Shown here one piece after another: positions 7,239 to 15,593 of a DNA stretch of 37,665 bases. The first letter of the stretch is position 1. Every line of letters starts with the position of its first letter. The stretch spans positions 1 through 37,665 of the forward strand of contig CAYJOD010000062.1 of assembly GCA_964371655.1 (NCBI GenBank). Reading direction: 5' to 3'. The DNA is from CAZGSN01 sp964371655. Its GTDB lineage: Bacteria > Desulfobacterota > Binatia > HRBIN30. The translations under genes were made by a program, and so were the position numbers. The notes under the pieces were generated by a model. That model made no database searches. It was not told where the DNA came from and saw nothing but the letters and a program-made list of their open reading frames with translations.

Positions 7239-9563
7239 GTGAGGTTTATGTCTAATTCGCGGCTGATACGGGCTATTCAAAGATTCGTAGCGCTGAGTTC
7301 ATTTGCCTACGGGCTGCTGGGTGCCGGTACCGTGCTCGCGGAGTGCACCACGAACGTGTGCATACCAGATCTCTGCCCGTCGGGTTATTCCGGCGCCTGC
7401 TGCGTAATCGCCGGCAGCCATCAGCTCGACGATGGCTGCGTTCTGGCCTTCGGCAGCCAGACCGTGACCGTAACGGGATCGGCAACCCTGGCGGCTGCGG
7501 CGGCTGGTGGGTCCTTCCGCATCAGCGCCGACAACCTGGTCGTGCAAGGGCTGCTGCAGGCACCCGGTGGAACCTTCGGTGTGACGCCGACGATCGGCAT
7601 CACGTTGAGCGGTCGCCTGCAGATTCAGTCCGTCGCCAACTCGCCGGGAACCATCAACCTACAAGCTGCGGGCACGAACAATCCCGGCTCGCTGGATATT
7701 GTCGCCCAGGGGAGCATCGAGCTCTTTGGTAAGGACGTATCCGCCGACCAAGGGACGGCGGCCTATGGTGGCGACATCTCGATTACCGGAGCGTCGATCG
7801 CGATCACCAGCCCTGTACACTCGAAAGGTGTCGCCGGCGGGGGTGGCGGCGATATCAGGCTGGTAGCAACCAGCGGCGACGTGACCGTCGGCAACGAGCT
7901 CAACGCAAGCTGCAGCGGCGCCGATGGCGGAGCCGGAGGCATTGCGATTACGGCGGCCGGGGCAATCAACGCGTCGGCAGTGCTGGAAGCCCGGGGATCG
8001 CTCGGCAGCTCCGGGGGCAGCATCGACCTGAGCGCCGGTAAGGATGTGAACGTCACAGCGAACATGACCGCAAGCGGCAGCGGTCTGGACGCTGATGGCG
8101 GCGCGATCAGCGTCGTAGCCGGGCGCGCCCACAACATCGTGCTGACCAACACCCTCGATGTTCGGTCGCTCTCGGCCAGCGGCTTCAGCGACGGCATCAT
8201 TACGCTGGGGCCGGCGTGCAGCGTGAAGGTGTCCGGCGCGCTCCTGTCGCGGAACACGTCCCTCGATTCCGGTACCAACAGCATCGAGTACTACGGCAGC
8301 CTCGACGTTGGTGGCGCAACTCTGTTCGCCGACGACGACGGTGGTAACCTGGTGTCGTGTCGCTGTATCGATGCGAACCTCGACGGCGTGTGTGATCTGC
8401 CGTTGCAGTGTACCAGCGATCCAAGCCTCATCGGTGCCACAATCAATCCGGCGCTAGCGATCTCTGCTGTCCTGAGTCCACCGTGCACCTGCGGCGACGG
8501 TGTGCTCGACCCCGGCGAGCAGTGCGACGATGGCAATAGCGCCGATGGCGATTGTTGCTCGTCGTTCTGCCTTTTCGAACCACACGAAAGTGCGTGTGCC
8601 GACGACGGCAGCATTTGCACGGTCGATTACTGCGACGGTGCGGGGAATTGCATTCACCCAGTACCGACCGGTGCCCCCGTCTGCACCGCCAGTCCGACGG
8701 CAACACCGACCAATACCCCGACCGTCACCCCCACCACGACCGTGACTCCGACGCCACCGGCGCGGAGCCCAACCCCGACGATGACGCCGACGGTCACCGA
8801 CACAGCGACGGTCACCTTCACGACAACGCGCACGGCAACGCCGACGGCGACACCGACCACGCCGCTCGACCCCTTCGTGTGCTACGCGACGCACACCGCT
8901 GCGGGAAGCGCGCCGTTCACACCAGCGACGGGTCTGAGCGTCGTCGACCAGTTCCGCTCGACGATCGCCGATGTGCTGAATCCGGTGACCCTTTGTAATC
9001 CGACGAATGTCAACGACGCGGAGGGCGCGGCGATCACGCACCGGGATCACCTGCGAGGCTACAAGCGCAAGCCCGGTAGTGGCGCCACTCCATTCGTGAA
9101 GGTGCCCAACCAGAGAGTAGTGAACCAGTTCGGCCCGCTGGTTGTCGACGTTATCAAGCCGGTGCGCCTGCTGCTACCGAGTGCGGCAAGTCTGGTCCGC
9201 CAGCCGCCGATGCCAACCACTCCCGCCGTCGATCACTTCCAGTGCTACGCTGTCCGGACGAGCTCCCGCACGCCGAAGTTCGCGCCCGTTCTAGGGCTGA
9301 CTACGATCCAGGATCAGTTTGAGACGGTGACCGTCGACGTCACCAAGCCAACCCGACTGTGTGTACCGGTGAATGTGGAGGATGGCGAACCCGGAGCGGA
9401 GACGCATGCGGCACTCCTGATGTGCTACAAGATCAAGGCCGTGGTTGGCTCGCCGCCATTCAGCCCGGTGGCTCCCGTGTATGTCACCGACGAGCTGGCA
9501 TCGGCGAGCTTGGCGGTGCTCAAGCCGAAGGAGCTTTGCGTCCCGTCGGAACTGAATCCTTAG
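7239..9563 (+). CDS. Large secreted modular protein: repetitive beta-rich region, Cys-rich DUF4215-like module, Thr/Pro linker, four C-terminal repeats
   Basis: 774 residues from a GTG at 7239; an ATG at 7248 (771 residues) is equally possible. A signal peptide (about 1-35, ending TVLA-EC) sends it across the inner membrane. Residues ~60-400 are Gly/Ser/Asp-rich with repeating short strands (GGSIDLSAGKDVNVTA and similar), suggesting a right-handed beta-helix. Then comes CGDGVLDPGEQCDDGN, the Cys-rich module common in myxobacterial and related secreted proteins (about 415-480), a Thr/Pro linker (about 485-545), and four ~50-residue repeats with the pattern CY...F.PV..L.V.DQF....V.V.KP..LC.P. 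Repeat 2 lacks both conserved cysteines. No catalytic motif was recognised, so a surface-binding or structural role is more likely than an enzyme (inference). It is flanked downstream by a MITE-like element. Confidence 0.8.
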   Translation: MRFMSNSRLIRAIQRFVALSSFAYGLLGAGTVLAECTTNVCIPDLCPSGYSGACCVIAGSHQLDDGCVLAFGSQTVTVTGSATLAAAAAGGSFRISADNLVVQGLLQAPGGTFGVTPTIGITLSGRLQIQSVANSPGTINLQAAGTNNPGSLDIVAQGSIELFGKDVSADQGTAAYGGDISITGASIAITSPVHSKGVAGGGGGDIRLVATSGDVTVGNELNASCSGADGGAGGIAITAAGAINASAVLEARGSLGSSGGSIDLSAGKDVNVTANMTASGSGLDADGGAISVVAGRAHNIVLTNTLDVRSLSASGFSDGIITLGPACSVKVSGALLSRNTSLDSGTNSIEYYGSLDVGGATLFADDDGGNLVSCRCIDANLDGVCDLPLQCTSDPSLIGATINPALAISAVLSPPCTCGDGVLDPGEQCDDGNSADGDCCSSFCLFEPHESACADDGSICTVDYCDGAGNCIHPVPTGAPVCTASPTATPTNTPTVTPTTTVTPTPPARSPTPTMTPTVTDTATVTFTTTRTATPTATPTTPLDPFVCYATHTAAGSAPFTPATGLSVVDQFRSTIADVLNPVTLCNPTNVNDAEGAAITHRDHLRGYKRKPGSGATPFVKVPNQRVVNQFGPLVVDVIKPVRLLLPSAASLVRQPPMPTTPAVDHFQCYAVRTSSRTPKFAPVLGLTTIQDQFETVTVDVTKPTRLCVPVNVEDGEPGAETHAALLMCYKIKAVVGSPPFSPVAPVYVTDELASASLAVLKPKELCVPSELNP

Positions 9564-9587
9564 AGATGTGGCAGAGAAGAGCTCCGC

Positions 9588-9758
9588 GGCTTTGCACATA
9601 AATTCGTCGTGGGCGCTTTGGAGTGCGGGAGCTCGCTCCCGCTTTTCTGTCACCCCACGGCTCACGGCGCCGAATCGGACAAAGCGGTGGCAAGCCACCG
9701 CACTCCACAACTTATCGTGTCCACAGATCGTCCCACGGCCGAATTTATGTGCAAGGCC
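9588..9758. mobile_element. MITE-like element A, copy 2, with 9-bp flanking direct repeats
   Basis: 171 bases. Left end GGCTTTGCACATAAATTCG and reverse-complemented right end GGCCTTGCACATAAATTCG match at 18 of 19 positions. The element is bracketed by the identical 9-mer GAGCTCCGC at 9579-9587 and 9759-9767, exactly adjacent to both ends, as expected for a target-site duplication. No coding capacity, so it would need a transposase in trans; none is in the window. The inside carries a second palindrome, the GGAGTGCGGGAGC / CCGCACTCC module, which also occurs without these ends at 36973-37070. Confidence 0.85.
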
Positions 9759-9825
9759 GAGCTCCGCACAGAGACGCGCAACGCCGGAGGCTAGGGACAA
9801 TGCCGGTCACTTGAGTGTTCTGTGC

Positions 9826-10022
9826 CGCCCCGAAGGGGCAGCCACCCGGAAGCCCAGGGCATCGCCCTGGGAAATCGAATAGGTGTATGTCGTGAGCCCT
9901 GAAAGGGCGAAATTCGTGTCGCGGTACAATGAATCCCGCCCTTTCAGGGCTTCCATTATTCTCCCGAAATCGTATTCCCAGGGCGTTGCCCTGGGCTTTC
10001 GAATCCCTGCCCCTTCGGGGCG
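9826..10022. repeat. 197-bp palindromic element F with paired nested hairpins
   Basis: The left half (9826 to about 9915) and right half (about 9930-10022) are imperfect reverse complements. Each half contains in order the small palindromes CCCCGAAGGGG, CCCAGGGC-atc/gtt-GCCCTGGG and GCCCTGAAAGGGC, so the DNA can fold either as one long cruciform or as six short hairpins. It lies between the MITE-like element and the DapB-like gene; together they fill most of the 560-base gap 9564-10123. No gene is seen in it. The 100 bases before 10124 hold that gene's leader. Confidence 0.8.
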
Positions 10023-10123
10023 ACCGGACGTTAAGTGACTGGCAGGGGGATCTCTCCATTTGGGTGTCGGACACGGATGCGGGTAGACTCTGGATGCGGT
10101 CGCGAGAAGGACGGAGGTTCACG

Positions 10124-11185
10124 ATGACGTATCGAGTTGTGCAGTGGGCAACAGGCAACGTGGGCAAGCACGCGGTGCGGGGGATCGTGGAGCACCCCGA
10201 GACCGAGCTCGTCGGCGCGTATGTCTACAGCGCCGCGAAGGCGGGCCGCGACGTCGGCGAGATCTGTGGGATCGAGAAGCTCGGCGTCACGGCAACCGAC
10301 GACATCGGCAAGATCCTTGCCCTCAACGCTGATTGCGTCGTCTACGCGCCGCTGTTGCCCGACCTCGATGACGTTTGCCGCTTGCTGGAGTCCGGCAAGA
10401 ATGTCGTGACGCCGGTGGGATGGATCTACCCGCCGAGTGCCGGACGCGAGACGCAGGAGCGGATCGAGGCAGCCTGTCGTGTCGGAGGCGTCTCGCTACA
10501 CGGTACGGGCATCAATCCCGGCGGGGCTAGCGATCGCTTTGCCTTGATGGTGACGGCGCTGTCGCGGCGCATCCAACGGGTTCAGATCGACGAGTTCTCC
10601 GACATCCGCGATTACGACGCGATCAACGTCATCACCGACATCATGCTCATGGGGAAGCCTCCGAAAGATGTCGAGGGCAGTGTGATGGTCGACTTTCTGG
10701 GAGCGGGGTTCCGTCAGGCGATCGACATGGTTGCCGCCGGGATGAAGATTGAGCTCGACGGCTACGACGCGAAGCATGAGATTGCGCTGGCCACGGCGCC
10801 GATCAGCGGGCGCTTCGGCACGATGGCTCCGGGAACCGTGGCTGGGCAGCGCTTTACCTGGTCCGGCCTGGTGAAGGGCGAGGCGGTGATCAGCACGCGC
10901 GTGACTTGGGTCATGGGGCACGACCATCTCGATCCGCAATGGGAGTTTCCCTTCGATGGCTGGCTGATCGCTATCGACGGCGACCCGCCGGTGCGCTGCC
11001 GGCTCAGCACCAAGTGGCCCGAGGCGTCCTCCGATCCCGCGCAGCAAGCGTATCGCCAGGATCACGGCATCATCGCCACGGCCATGCACCTCGTAAACGC
11101 GATCCCCTACGTCTGCGCCGCTCCGCCCGGGATTCAGACGTATCTCGAGCTGCCGATGATCGCCGGAAGGCTGACGCGTAGGTAG
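10124..11185 (+). CDS. DapB-like NAD(P)-dependent dehydrogenase (dihydrodipicolinate reductase / 2,4-diaminopentanoate dehydrogenase-like)
   Basis: 353 residues. An N-terminal Rossmann fold starts VVQWATGNVGKHAVRGI (GNVG at residues 11-14), followed by the VVTPVGWIYPP region and HGTGINPGG, as in proteins annotated as dihydrodipicolinate reductase N-terminal-domain proteins. True DapB is about 270 residues, so this longer form is unlikely to be the lysine enzyme; relatives act on amino- or oxo-substrates, but the substrate is unknown. The ATG at 10124 has GGAGG about 10 bases upstream; a longer open frame continues upstream into palindromic repeat DNA and is not believed. A luciferase-like oxidoreductase gene follows after 99 bases on the same strand, suggesting a shared degradative pathway (inference). 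Confidence 0.8.
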   Translation: MTYRVVQWATGNVGKHAVRGIVEHPETELVGAYVYSAAKAGRDVGEICGIEKLGVTATDDIGKILALNADCVVYAPLLPDLDDVCRLLESGKNVVTPVGWIYPPSAGRETQERIEAACRVGGVSLHGTGINPGGASDRFALMVTALSRRIQRVQIDEFSDIRDYDAINVITDIMLMGKPPKDVEGSVMVDFLGAGFRQAIDMVAAGMKIELDGYDAKHEIALATAPISGRFGTMAPGTVAGQRFTWSGLVKGEAVISTRVTWVMGHDHLDPQWEFPFDGWLIAIDGDPPVRCRLSTKWPEASSDPAQQAYRQDHGIIATAMHLVNAIPYVCAAPPGIQTYLELPMIAGRLTRR

Positions 11186-11220
11186 TCGGCGATCAGCCGC
11201 CGCAACCCGCAGCGTCTGGG

Positions 11221-11248
11221 ATTGTCTCAAGACCAACAGGGCGCGCAC
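11221..11248. repeat. Solo end of repeat family B (GATTGTCTCAA...ACAGGGCGCGC)
   Basis: GATTGTCTCAAGACCAACAG followed by GGCGCGCA matches the left end of the complete copy at 12509-12625 (TTGTCTCAAATGCCACAGGG followed by CGCGCA) with small changes. No matching right end follows, so this is a truncated copy. It lies just upstream of the ribosome-binding site of the LLM oxidoreductase. Confidence 0.6.
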
Positions 11249-11284
11249 TGCGAGTGCAGTGAAGTAGGGAAGGAGAGCTCGGAA

Positions 11285-12409
11285 ATGGCGCAGTGTACGG
11301 TGGGCTACCAGGACGGCTGCTTGCACCCGCTCTGGGTCTCGACCCTGGGGATGCGTATCGCGACCCTGCTCGGTGCGAGCGCGATTTGGGCACCCGATCA
11401 TTTCATGGGCTTCGCCCCGCGCTGGTTGTGGACGCCCGAGATCGTCCCTCCGGCGAAGCTCCTGCATTCGATGGACGCTCTGTTCGACCCCATCCCGATC
11501 CTTACCCTCGCGGCGCGCCGGCACCGGCGGGCATGGATCGGAACCTCGGTGACCGATCCGATCCGGCGCCACCCGATGTCGCTCGCGCAAACCTTCGTGA
11601 CGCTCGACCACATCTCCAAGGGACGCGCGATCCTCGGCCTCGGCAACGGGCTGCGTGAGAACACGGAACCCTACGGCCTGCCGTTCGCGCAGCGCATCGC
11701 TCGCTTCGAGGAGGCGCTGACCATCATCCGTTTGCTCTGGGAAAGCGGCGGAAAGCCGACCGCCTACGCCGGACGCTTCTGGCAATTGCAGGACGCCGTC
11801 TTCGATCTACCCCTGTACCGTGGCACGGCACCGCGCTTGTTTATCGGCGCGCACTTCCCACGCATGTTGAAGCTCACCGGCCGCTTCGCCGACGGCTGGC
11901 TTCCGGGAGAGAAGATCAGTGGTGCGGAATACGCCCGTCGCCTGCAAATCATCCGCGACGCGGCGGCGACCGCCGGTCGGTCGATGGCGAGCTTCACGCC
12001 GTGTCAGACACTGCTCGTCGCCTTCGGCGCCAGCAAGGATGCGGTCATGCACAAGGCGCTTACGAACAAGTACGTCGCCTACAACGCGCTTGGCCTGCCA
12101 CCGCAGGTCTGGACCGAGTGCGGGCTCGAGCACCCGTTCGCGCCAAAGTTCGAAGGCTTTCTCGATCTCGTCCCGTCGCGCGTCGGTGCCGAGGCCGTCG
12201 ACGCCGCACTCGCGCGCCTGACACCCGAGCTGCTCGACCGTCTCTTCTACATGGGCTCACCCGAAGAGATCGCGAGGGCCGCCGCGCCGCTCGCAGCTGC
12301 CGGCTGCCGCCACTTCATCGTGGCCAACCTCGGCAGCGCCTTCACCGGCGAAGGCCTTGCCGACCTTTGGCGCATGGGGAAACTCATGCGGATGCTCAAG
12401 CGCCTCTGA
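11285..12409 (+). CDS. LLM-class (luciferase-like) flavin/F420-dependent oxidoreductase
   Basis: A 374-residue TIM-barrel protein of the bacterial luciferase superfamily, which uses FMN or coenzyme F420. Typical landmarks are IWAPDHFMGF near the start, GTSVTDPIRRHP (strand 4 region), SKGRAILGLGNGLREN with the glycine-rich loop, FEEALTIIRLLWESGG and the late FYMGSPEEIARAAAPLAAAG. These resemble mycobacterial-type F420-dependent 5,10-methylene-H4MPT-reductase-like oxidoreductases; the substrate is unknown, and no F420 biosynthesis gene is visible here. The start ATG at 11285 has GGAGAG eight bases upstream; a TTG at 11222 lies inside a repeat and is rejected. It probably forms a unit with the DapB-like gene upstream. 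Confidence 0.87.
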   Translation: MAQCTVGYQDGCLHPLWVSTLGMRIATLLGASAIWAPDHFMGFAPRWLWTPEIVPPAKLLHSMDALFDPIPILTLAARRHRRAWIGTSVTDPIRRHPMSLAQTFVTLDHISKGRAILGLGNGLRENTEPYGLPFAQRIARFEEALTIIRLLWESGGKPTAYAGRFWQLQDAVFDLPLYRGTAPRLFIGAHFPRMLKLTGRFADGWLPGEKISGAEYARRLQIIRDAAATAGRSMASFTPCQTLLVAFGASKDAVMHKALTNKYVAYNALGLPPQVWTECGLEHPFAPKFEGFLDLVPSRVGAEAVDAALARLTPELLDRLFYMGSPEEIARAAAPLAAAGCRHFIVANLGSAFTGEGLADLWRMGKLMRMLKRL

Positions 12410-12508
12410 CGCGCAGGTGTCTCACCCACCGCGCGTGCGGTGCCGAGCTCCCGCGGTCACAGGTGCATGTTGGCGATCAGTTTGGTCGTATTCCCCGCAC
12501 CGGACGGA

Positions 12509-12625
12509 GGTTGTCTCAAATGCCACAGGGCGCGCAGCCGCGCGCCCCTACGCCATGCGGTCTTCCTCGGTTTTCTTGTAGGGGCGCGCGGCGGCGCGCC
12601 CTGTTCAGTGGGTTTCGAGACAGTC
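12509..12625. repeat. Complete repeat of family B (B1)
   Basis: Ends GGTTGTCTCAA and, reverse-complemented, GACTGTCTCGAA. Inside, a strong inverted repeat runs ACAGGGCGCGC...GCGCGCCCCTAC / GTAGGGGCGCGC...GGCGCGCCCTGT. The second complete copy (19705-19821) has the same ends and size but a quite different palindromic core. No flanking direct repeat was found. It lies in the 381-base gap 12410-12790; the rest of that gap shows no gene, only a C-rich stretch (about 12670-12705) similar to cores of other palindromes in the window. Confidence 0.75.
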
Positions 12626-12790
12626 ATCATGAAGCTGCTGCTTCGCCCGAGAGGATGAAAACTCGGTTCCCGAGCCCCCAGCCCCGAGTCTCCAGCCCCC
12701 ATTTTCAAAGCAACCTCGTCCGATCGCCGCGCCGGTGCATCGACTAATCGTGGCGGCCGTGGCAGGTGACTGACCAGCATCGAGCGTATC

Positions 12791-15466
12791 ATGATGATCT
12801 CTACCGAATCCCAACCGCAGCCGGCGCTGGCCGACCCACCCGACGTCGTCGCGCTGCGCATCCGATTGCGCGAAGCCTTGACGCGGCTGGCGCCACGGCA
12901 AGTACTCGCACAGTTCATCGCCGAGAACGATGCGGCGATCCTTCGGCCCGAGCTCGACGACGGCCGCGAGATCGTCGCGGCGCGCGCCGCAATCTACACC
13001 GAGTTGGTGCGGCACTGGGCAGCGGGCGAGCAGCAGCGCTACGGCTACGCGAAGCCGTTTGCGGTGGTGGCGCTGGGTGGGACCGGGCGCGGCGAGGTCG
13101 CGCCGCGATCGGATCTCGATTTCGTGTTCCTCTTCGACGACGCGCTCGAGGACAACGGCTTCCTCGCAGAGCTGCAGCGGCAGCTGCTGCACAGCGACAC
13201 TTTCTTCGATGCCTACGGCTTCCGCTTCGAGCCGTTGCCGTTCAACCTCGACGACGTCTCCGCGTTCGCGGGAACCCAGCTCAACGCTTTCCTCGATCTG
13301 CGCCCGGTGCATGATCCCGAAAACCTGTCGCAGCGCTTCGTCGAGCGCATCCGCGCCACCTACGATCCGTTCGAGCATTTCCTGTATCTGCGCAAAGTCT
13401 GGTTGGAGCGCTGGGACAAGGCGACCGGCGAGGCCGAGCGCCTGGATGCGTTCGACATCAAGAACGATGCCTTGCGCGTCTTCCTGTTCGGGGTCTGGAT
13501 GTTGGCGGGACGGCAGTTCCAACACAGCCAAGAGGTGTATGCGCAGCTCGAGGATCGTCGCGACCTGGCGGCCTACCATTTCCTGTTGCGGGTGCGCTGC
13601 TTCGTGCACTTGCGCCGACCACCGGCCGCATATGCTGCGGCCGGTGGCGATCACTTCGAAGATCGTCTCGCCTTCGAAGATTTCACCTCCTTCGGTGAGT
13701 GGCTGGGGCCGCAAGCCGATGCGGCGGAACGCTTCGAGCTCGCCAATCAGGTGCGCGAGCGCTTGCTGTCGGCGCGTCGGCGGGTGGCGCGCTTCGCAAA
13801 GTCGGTGCTCGCGCGTGAGCTCAGACCGGGTCGCCCGGTCGCAGCCGACAGTCCCTTGCTCTATCGCCTCGCAGGGTTGGCGCACACGAGATCGGGAAGC
13901 TGTACGACGCCGGTGGAGAAGAGCCGCGCGGCGCTGAGCTTGCTGCTCGCTGGGCAGCACTACGAGGTGCCGATCGACCCGGCCGAGCTCGAAGCCACCT
14001 TTCGCGATGCGGGCGACTGGTTGACGCCGGTACCGGAGCTCTCCGCACTGTTCTACGAGCCGCGCGGCAGCTTGGCGAAGTCGTTCGAGTTCCTGGCCCA
14101 GTTCGACGGCGCCCTGGAGCGCCTGTTCCCGGGCTACGCGCGCTTCGAGACATCGATCGATGCACGCGTGATGAGCGAGCGTGAATGCCTGCGCGGCGTA
14201 CTCTGCCGTAGGAAGCTGGAAACCCTGGATGCCGTTGTCGCCGAGGGAAAGGAAGCACTGCAGCGGGCCGTCTCGACGCAGCACGCCACGGATCATGGCG
14301 ACGGCGTCGACCCGAGCATCGAGGCGGCGTTGCTCGGGCCGGATCAGCTGGCGGCGGTGAAGCTGGCCTTGAAGACCAAGCGCCTGCCGCTGACGGCCGA
14401 GGATCTGCAACAGCGCCGGAATCCGGAGCTGCTGCTGCACGAACGTCTTGCGTCTGGGTTCTCCGACATTGCCATCGGGTCGTACTACGAGCTGTATCGC
14501 AGGCAGTGCGAGTTCGCGGATGAGACCTTGCGGCTGGCGCAATTCCTGGTGGCCAACCGCCGTGTGCTCAAGGAACGCGCCGCGGTCGGCTTGAACGACG
14601 ACCTGCAGGTAGAAGAGTTTGCCACCCTCTGCGGCGACGAGCAGACCACCCGCAGCTTGTTCGTATTCACCTGTGTCGATCGCGCCGACTGGGAATCGCG
14701 TCAGCAAGAGCCAGCGCGCTGGTTCCGCATCGACGAGCTGTATACGAAGACGCTGCGGTGGTTGCGGCCGGGTACGGACCCGAAGCAGCATCTGCGCAAC
14801 GCCGGCTTCTCACCGGCCGAACTGGCCATCCTCGAAAATCTCGGCGCCGACTTTTTCGCCGGCGTCTACCGCCCGTACGCCGTCACCTTCGGTAGCCATC
14901 TGTTGCGCTTGGCGGAAGACGTGACGGCGCCGCCCAAGGCGATTCTCCTGCGCAGCGGCGCCTCGCGCATCGTCGGTGTCGCGAGCCGCGACTTCCGCGG
15001 TCTCGCGGCCTGCATCAGTGGCGAGCTGCGGCAACGAGGCGTCAACCTGCAGCAAGCGCATTTGTTCTCCGCCAAGCACTACGGCCTGGCGCTCGACTTC
15101 TTTCACCTCGCGCCCTCGTCTGAGCCGGTGGGTAACGACCTCCTGCGCGGTATCGAAACCGCCGTGCGCGAGCGTCGCCATATTGCCGAGACCGACGCAG
15201 CCGGTCTGCCGAGCCTCGAACCAGGTCGCACGTCGCTACACGAGCGCCGCCCTGGACTGTACTTGCTGCGGCACGAGACCAGCGTCGACGCCACCGGTCT
15301 GGTCTACGCGCTCGCCTACCACGTCTTCCGCCACCTCGGCGCCAACATCTTCGTCCTCGATGCGCAGACCACGCGCCACGGCGCCTACGTCACGATCTAC
15401 CTCGGCCTCGCGCCGGGCATGGACCTGACGACTGCCCAGGAGATCGTCGCCCGCCGTTTTCGTTGA
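12791..15466 (+). CDS. GlnD-like nucleotidyltransferase with C-terminal ACT domains; HD domain degenerate
   Basis: 891 residues, the size and order of [protein-PII] uridylyltransferase GlnD. The nucleotidyltransferase core shows GGTGRGEVAPRSDLD (96-110), with the metal-binding Asp108 and Asp110, and continues to about 250. The helical GlnD linker follows (FLLRVRCFVHLRRP, EDRLAFEDF). Where GlnD carries its HD phosphohydrolase (expected about 440-620; YHxYTVDEH and LLHDIGKG in active enzymes), the aligned sequence reads SIDARVMSEREC and no HD pair is visible. Two ACT domains end the protein (about 715-780 and 830-891). Uridylylation of a PII-like partner is plausible; removal of UMP is not expected. 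No glnB, glnK, amtB or glnA is nearby. It starts with two adjacent ATG codons; the ribosome-binding site is weak. Confidence 0.8.
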   Translation: MMISTESQPQPALADPPDVVALRIRLREALTRLAPRQVLAQFIAENDAAILRPELDDGREIVAARAAIYTELVRHWAAGEQQRYGYAKPFAVVALGGTGRGEVAPRSDLDFVFLFDDALEDNGFLAELQRQLLHSDTFFDAYGFRFEPLPFNLDDVSAFAGTQLNAFLDLRPVHDPENLSQRFVERIRATYDPFEHFLYLRKVWLERWDKATGEAERLDAFDIKNDALRVFLFGVWMLAGRQFQHSQEVYAQLEDRRDLAAYHFLLRVRCFVHLRRPPAAYAAAGGDHFEDRLAFEDFTSFGEWLGPQADAAERFELANQVRERLLSARRRVARFAKSVLARELRPGRPVAADSPLLYRLAGLAHTRSGSCTTPVEKSRAALSLLLAGQHYEVPIDPAELEATFRDAGDWLTPVPELSALFYEPRGSLAKSFEFLAQFDGALERLFPGYARFETSIDARVMSERECLRGVLCRRKLETLDAVVAEGKEALQRAVSTQHATDHGDGVDPSIEAALLGPDQLAAVKLALKTKRLPLTAEDLQQRRNPELLLHERLASGFSDIAIGSYYELYRRQCEFADETLRLAQFLVANRRVLKERAAVGLNDDLQVEEFATLCGDEQTTRSLFVFTCVDRADWESRQQEPARWFRIDELYTKTLRWLRPGTDPKQHLRNAGFSPAELAILENLGADFFAGVYRPYAVTFGSHLLRLAEDVTAPPKAILLRSGASRIVGVASRDFRGLAACISGELRQRGVNLQQAHLFSAKHYGLALDFFHLAPSSEPVGNDLLRGIETAVRERRHIAETDAAGLPSLEPGRTSLHERRPGLYLLRHETSVDATGLVYALAYHVFRHLGANIFVLDAQTTRHGAYVTIYLGLAPGMDLTTAQEIVARRFR

Positions 15467-15490
15467 GGAGCGCGCGAACCGTCGCCGTAG

Positions 15491-15507
15491 GGCCGGCTGT
15501 GCCGGCC
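15491..15507. repeat. Short hairpin GGCCGGC-tgt-GCCGGCC
   Basis: A 7-bp perfect stem with a 3-base loop in the 127-base gap between the convergent GlnD-like and PrpD-like genes. There is no U-tract, so a factor-independent terminator is not supported; it resembles short REP-type repeats. Confidence 0.5.
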
Positions 15508-15593
15508 TCATTGCCTCGTCTTCCCAAGCCGCAAGTTGCGGGGGCAGGTCAGTTGTACGGAAATGTGAGGCCCGCCGCGGTCCTTGGTGCGCT

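Noticed and set aside
8690..8870. Repetitive ACCGAC/ACGCCG DNA as a possible tandem-repeat array or CRISPR
   Set aside because: It is in frame within the secreted protein and encodes the Thr/Pro linker; there are no equal-length repeats with unique spacers.
9929..10123. Longer N-terminus for the DapB-like protein
   Set aside because: The upstream codons fall in palindrome F and its flank; the Rossmann fold starts right after ATG 10124, which has a GGAGG site.
10496..11785. 429-residue minus-strand frame opposite the DapB-like and LLM genes
   Set aside because: No recognisable motif; runs through two well-supported plus-strand genes and the repeat between them.
12605..14791. Very long minus-strand open frame (728 residues) opposite the GlnD-like gene
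   Set aside because: It lies antisense to a gene with clear nucleotidyltransferase and ACT motifs; its translation is Arg/Gln/Ala-rich with no recognisable domain, the usual shadow in GC-rich DNA.
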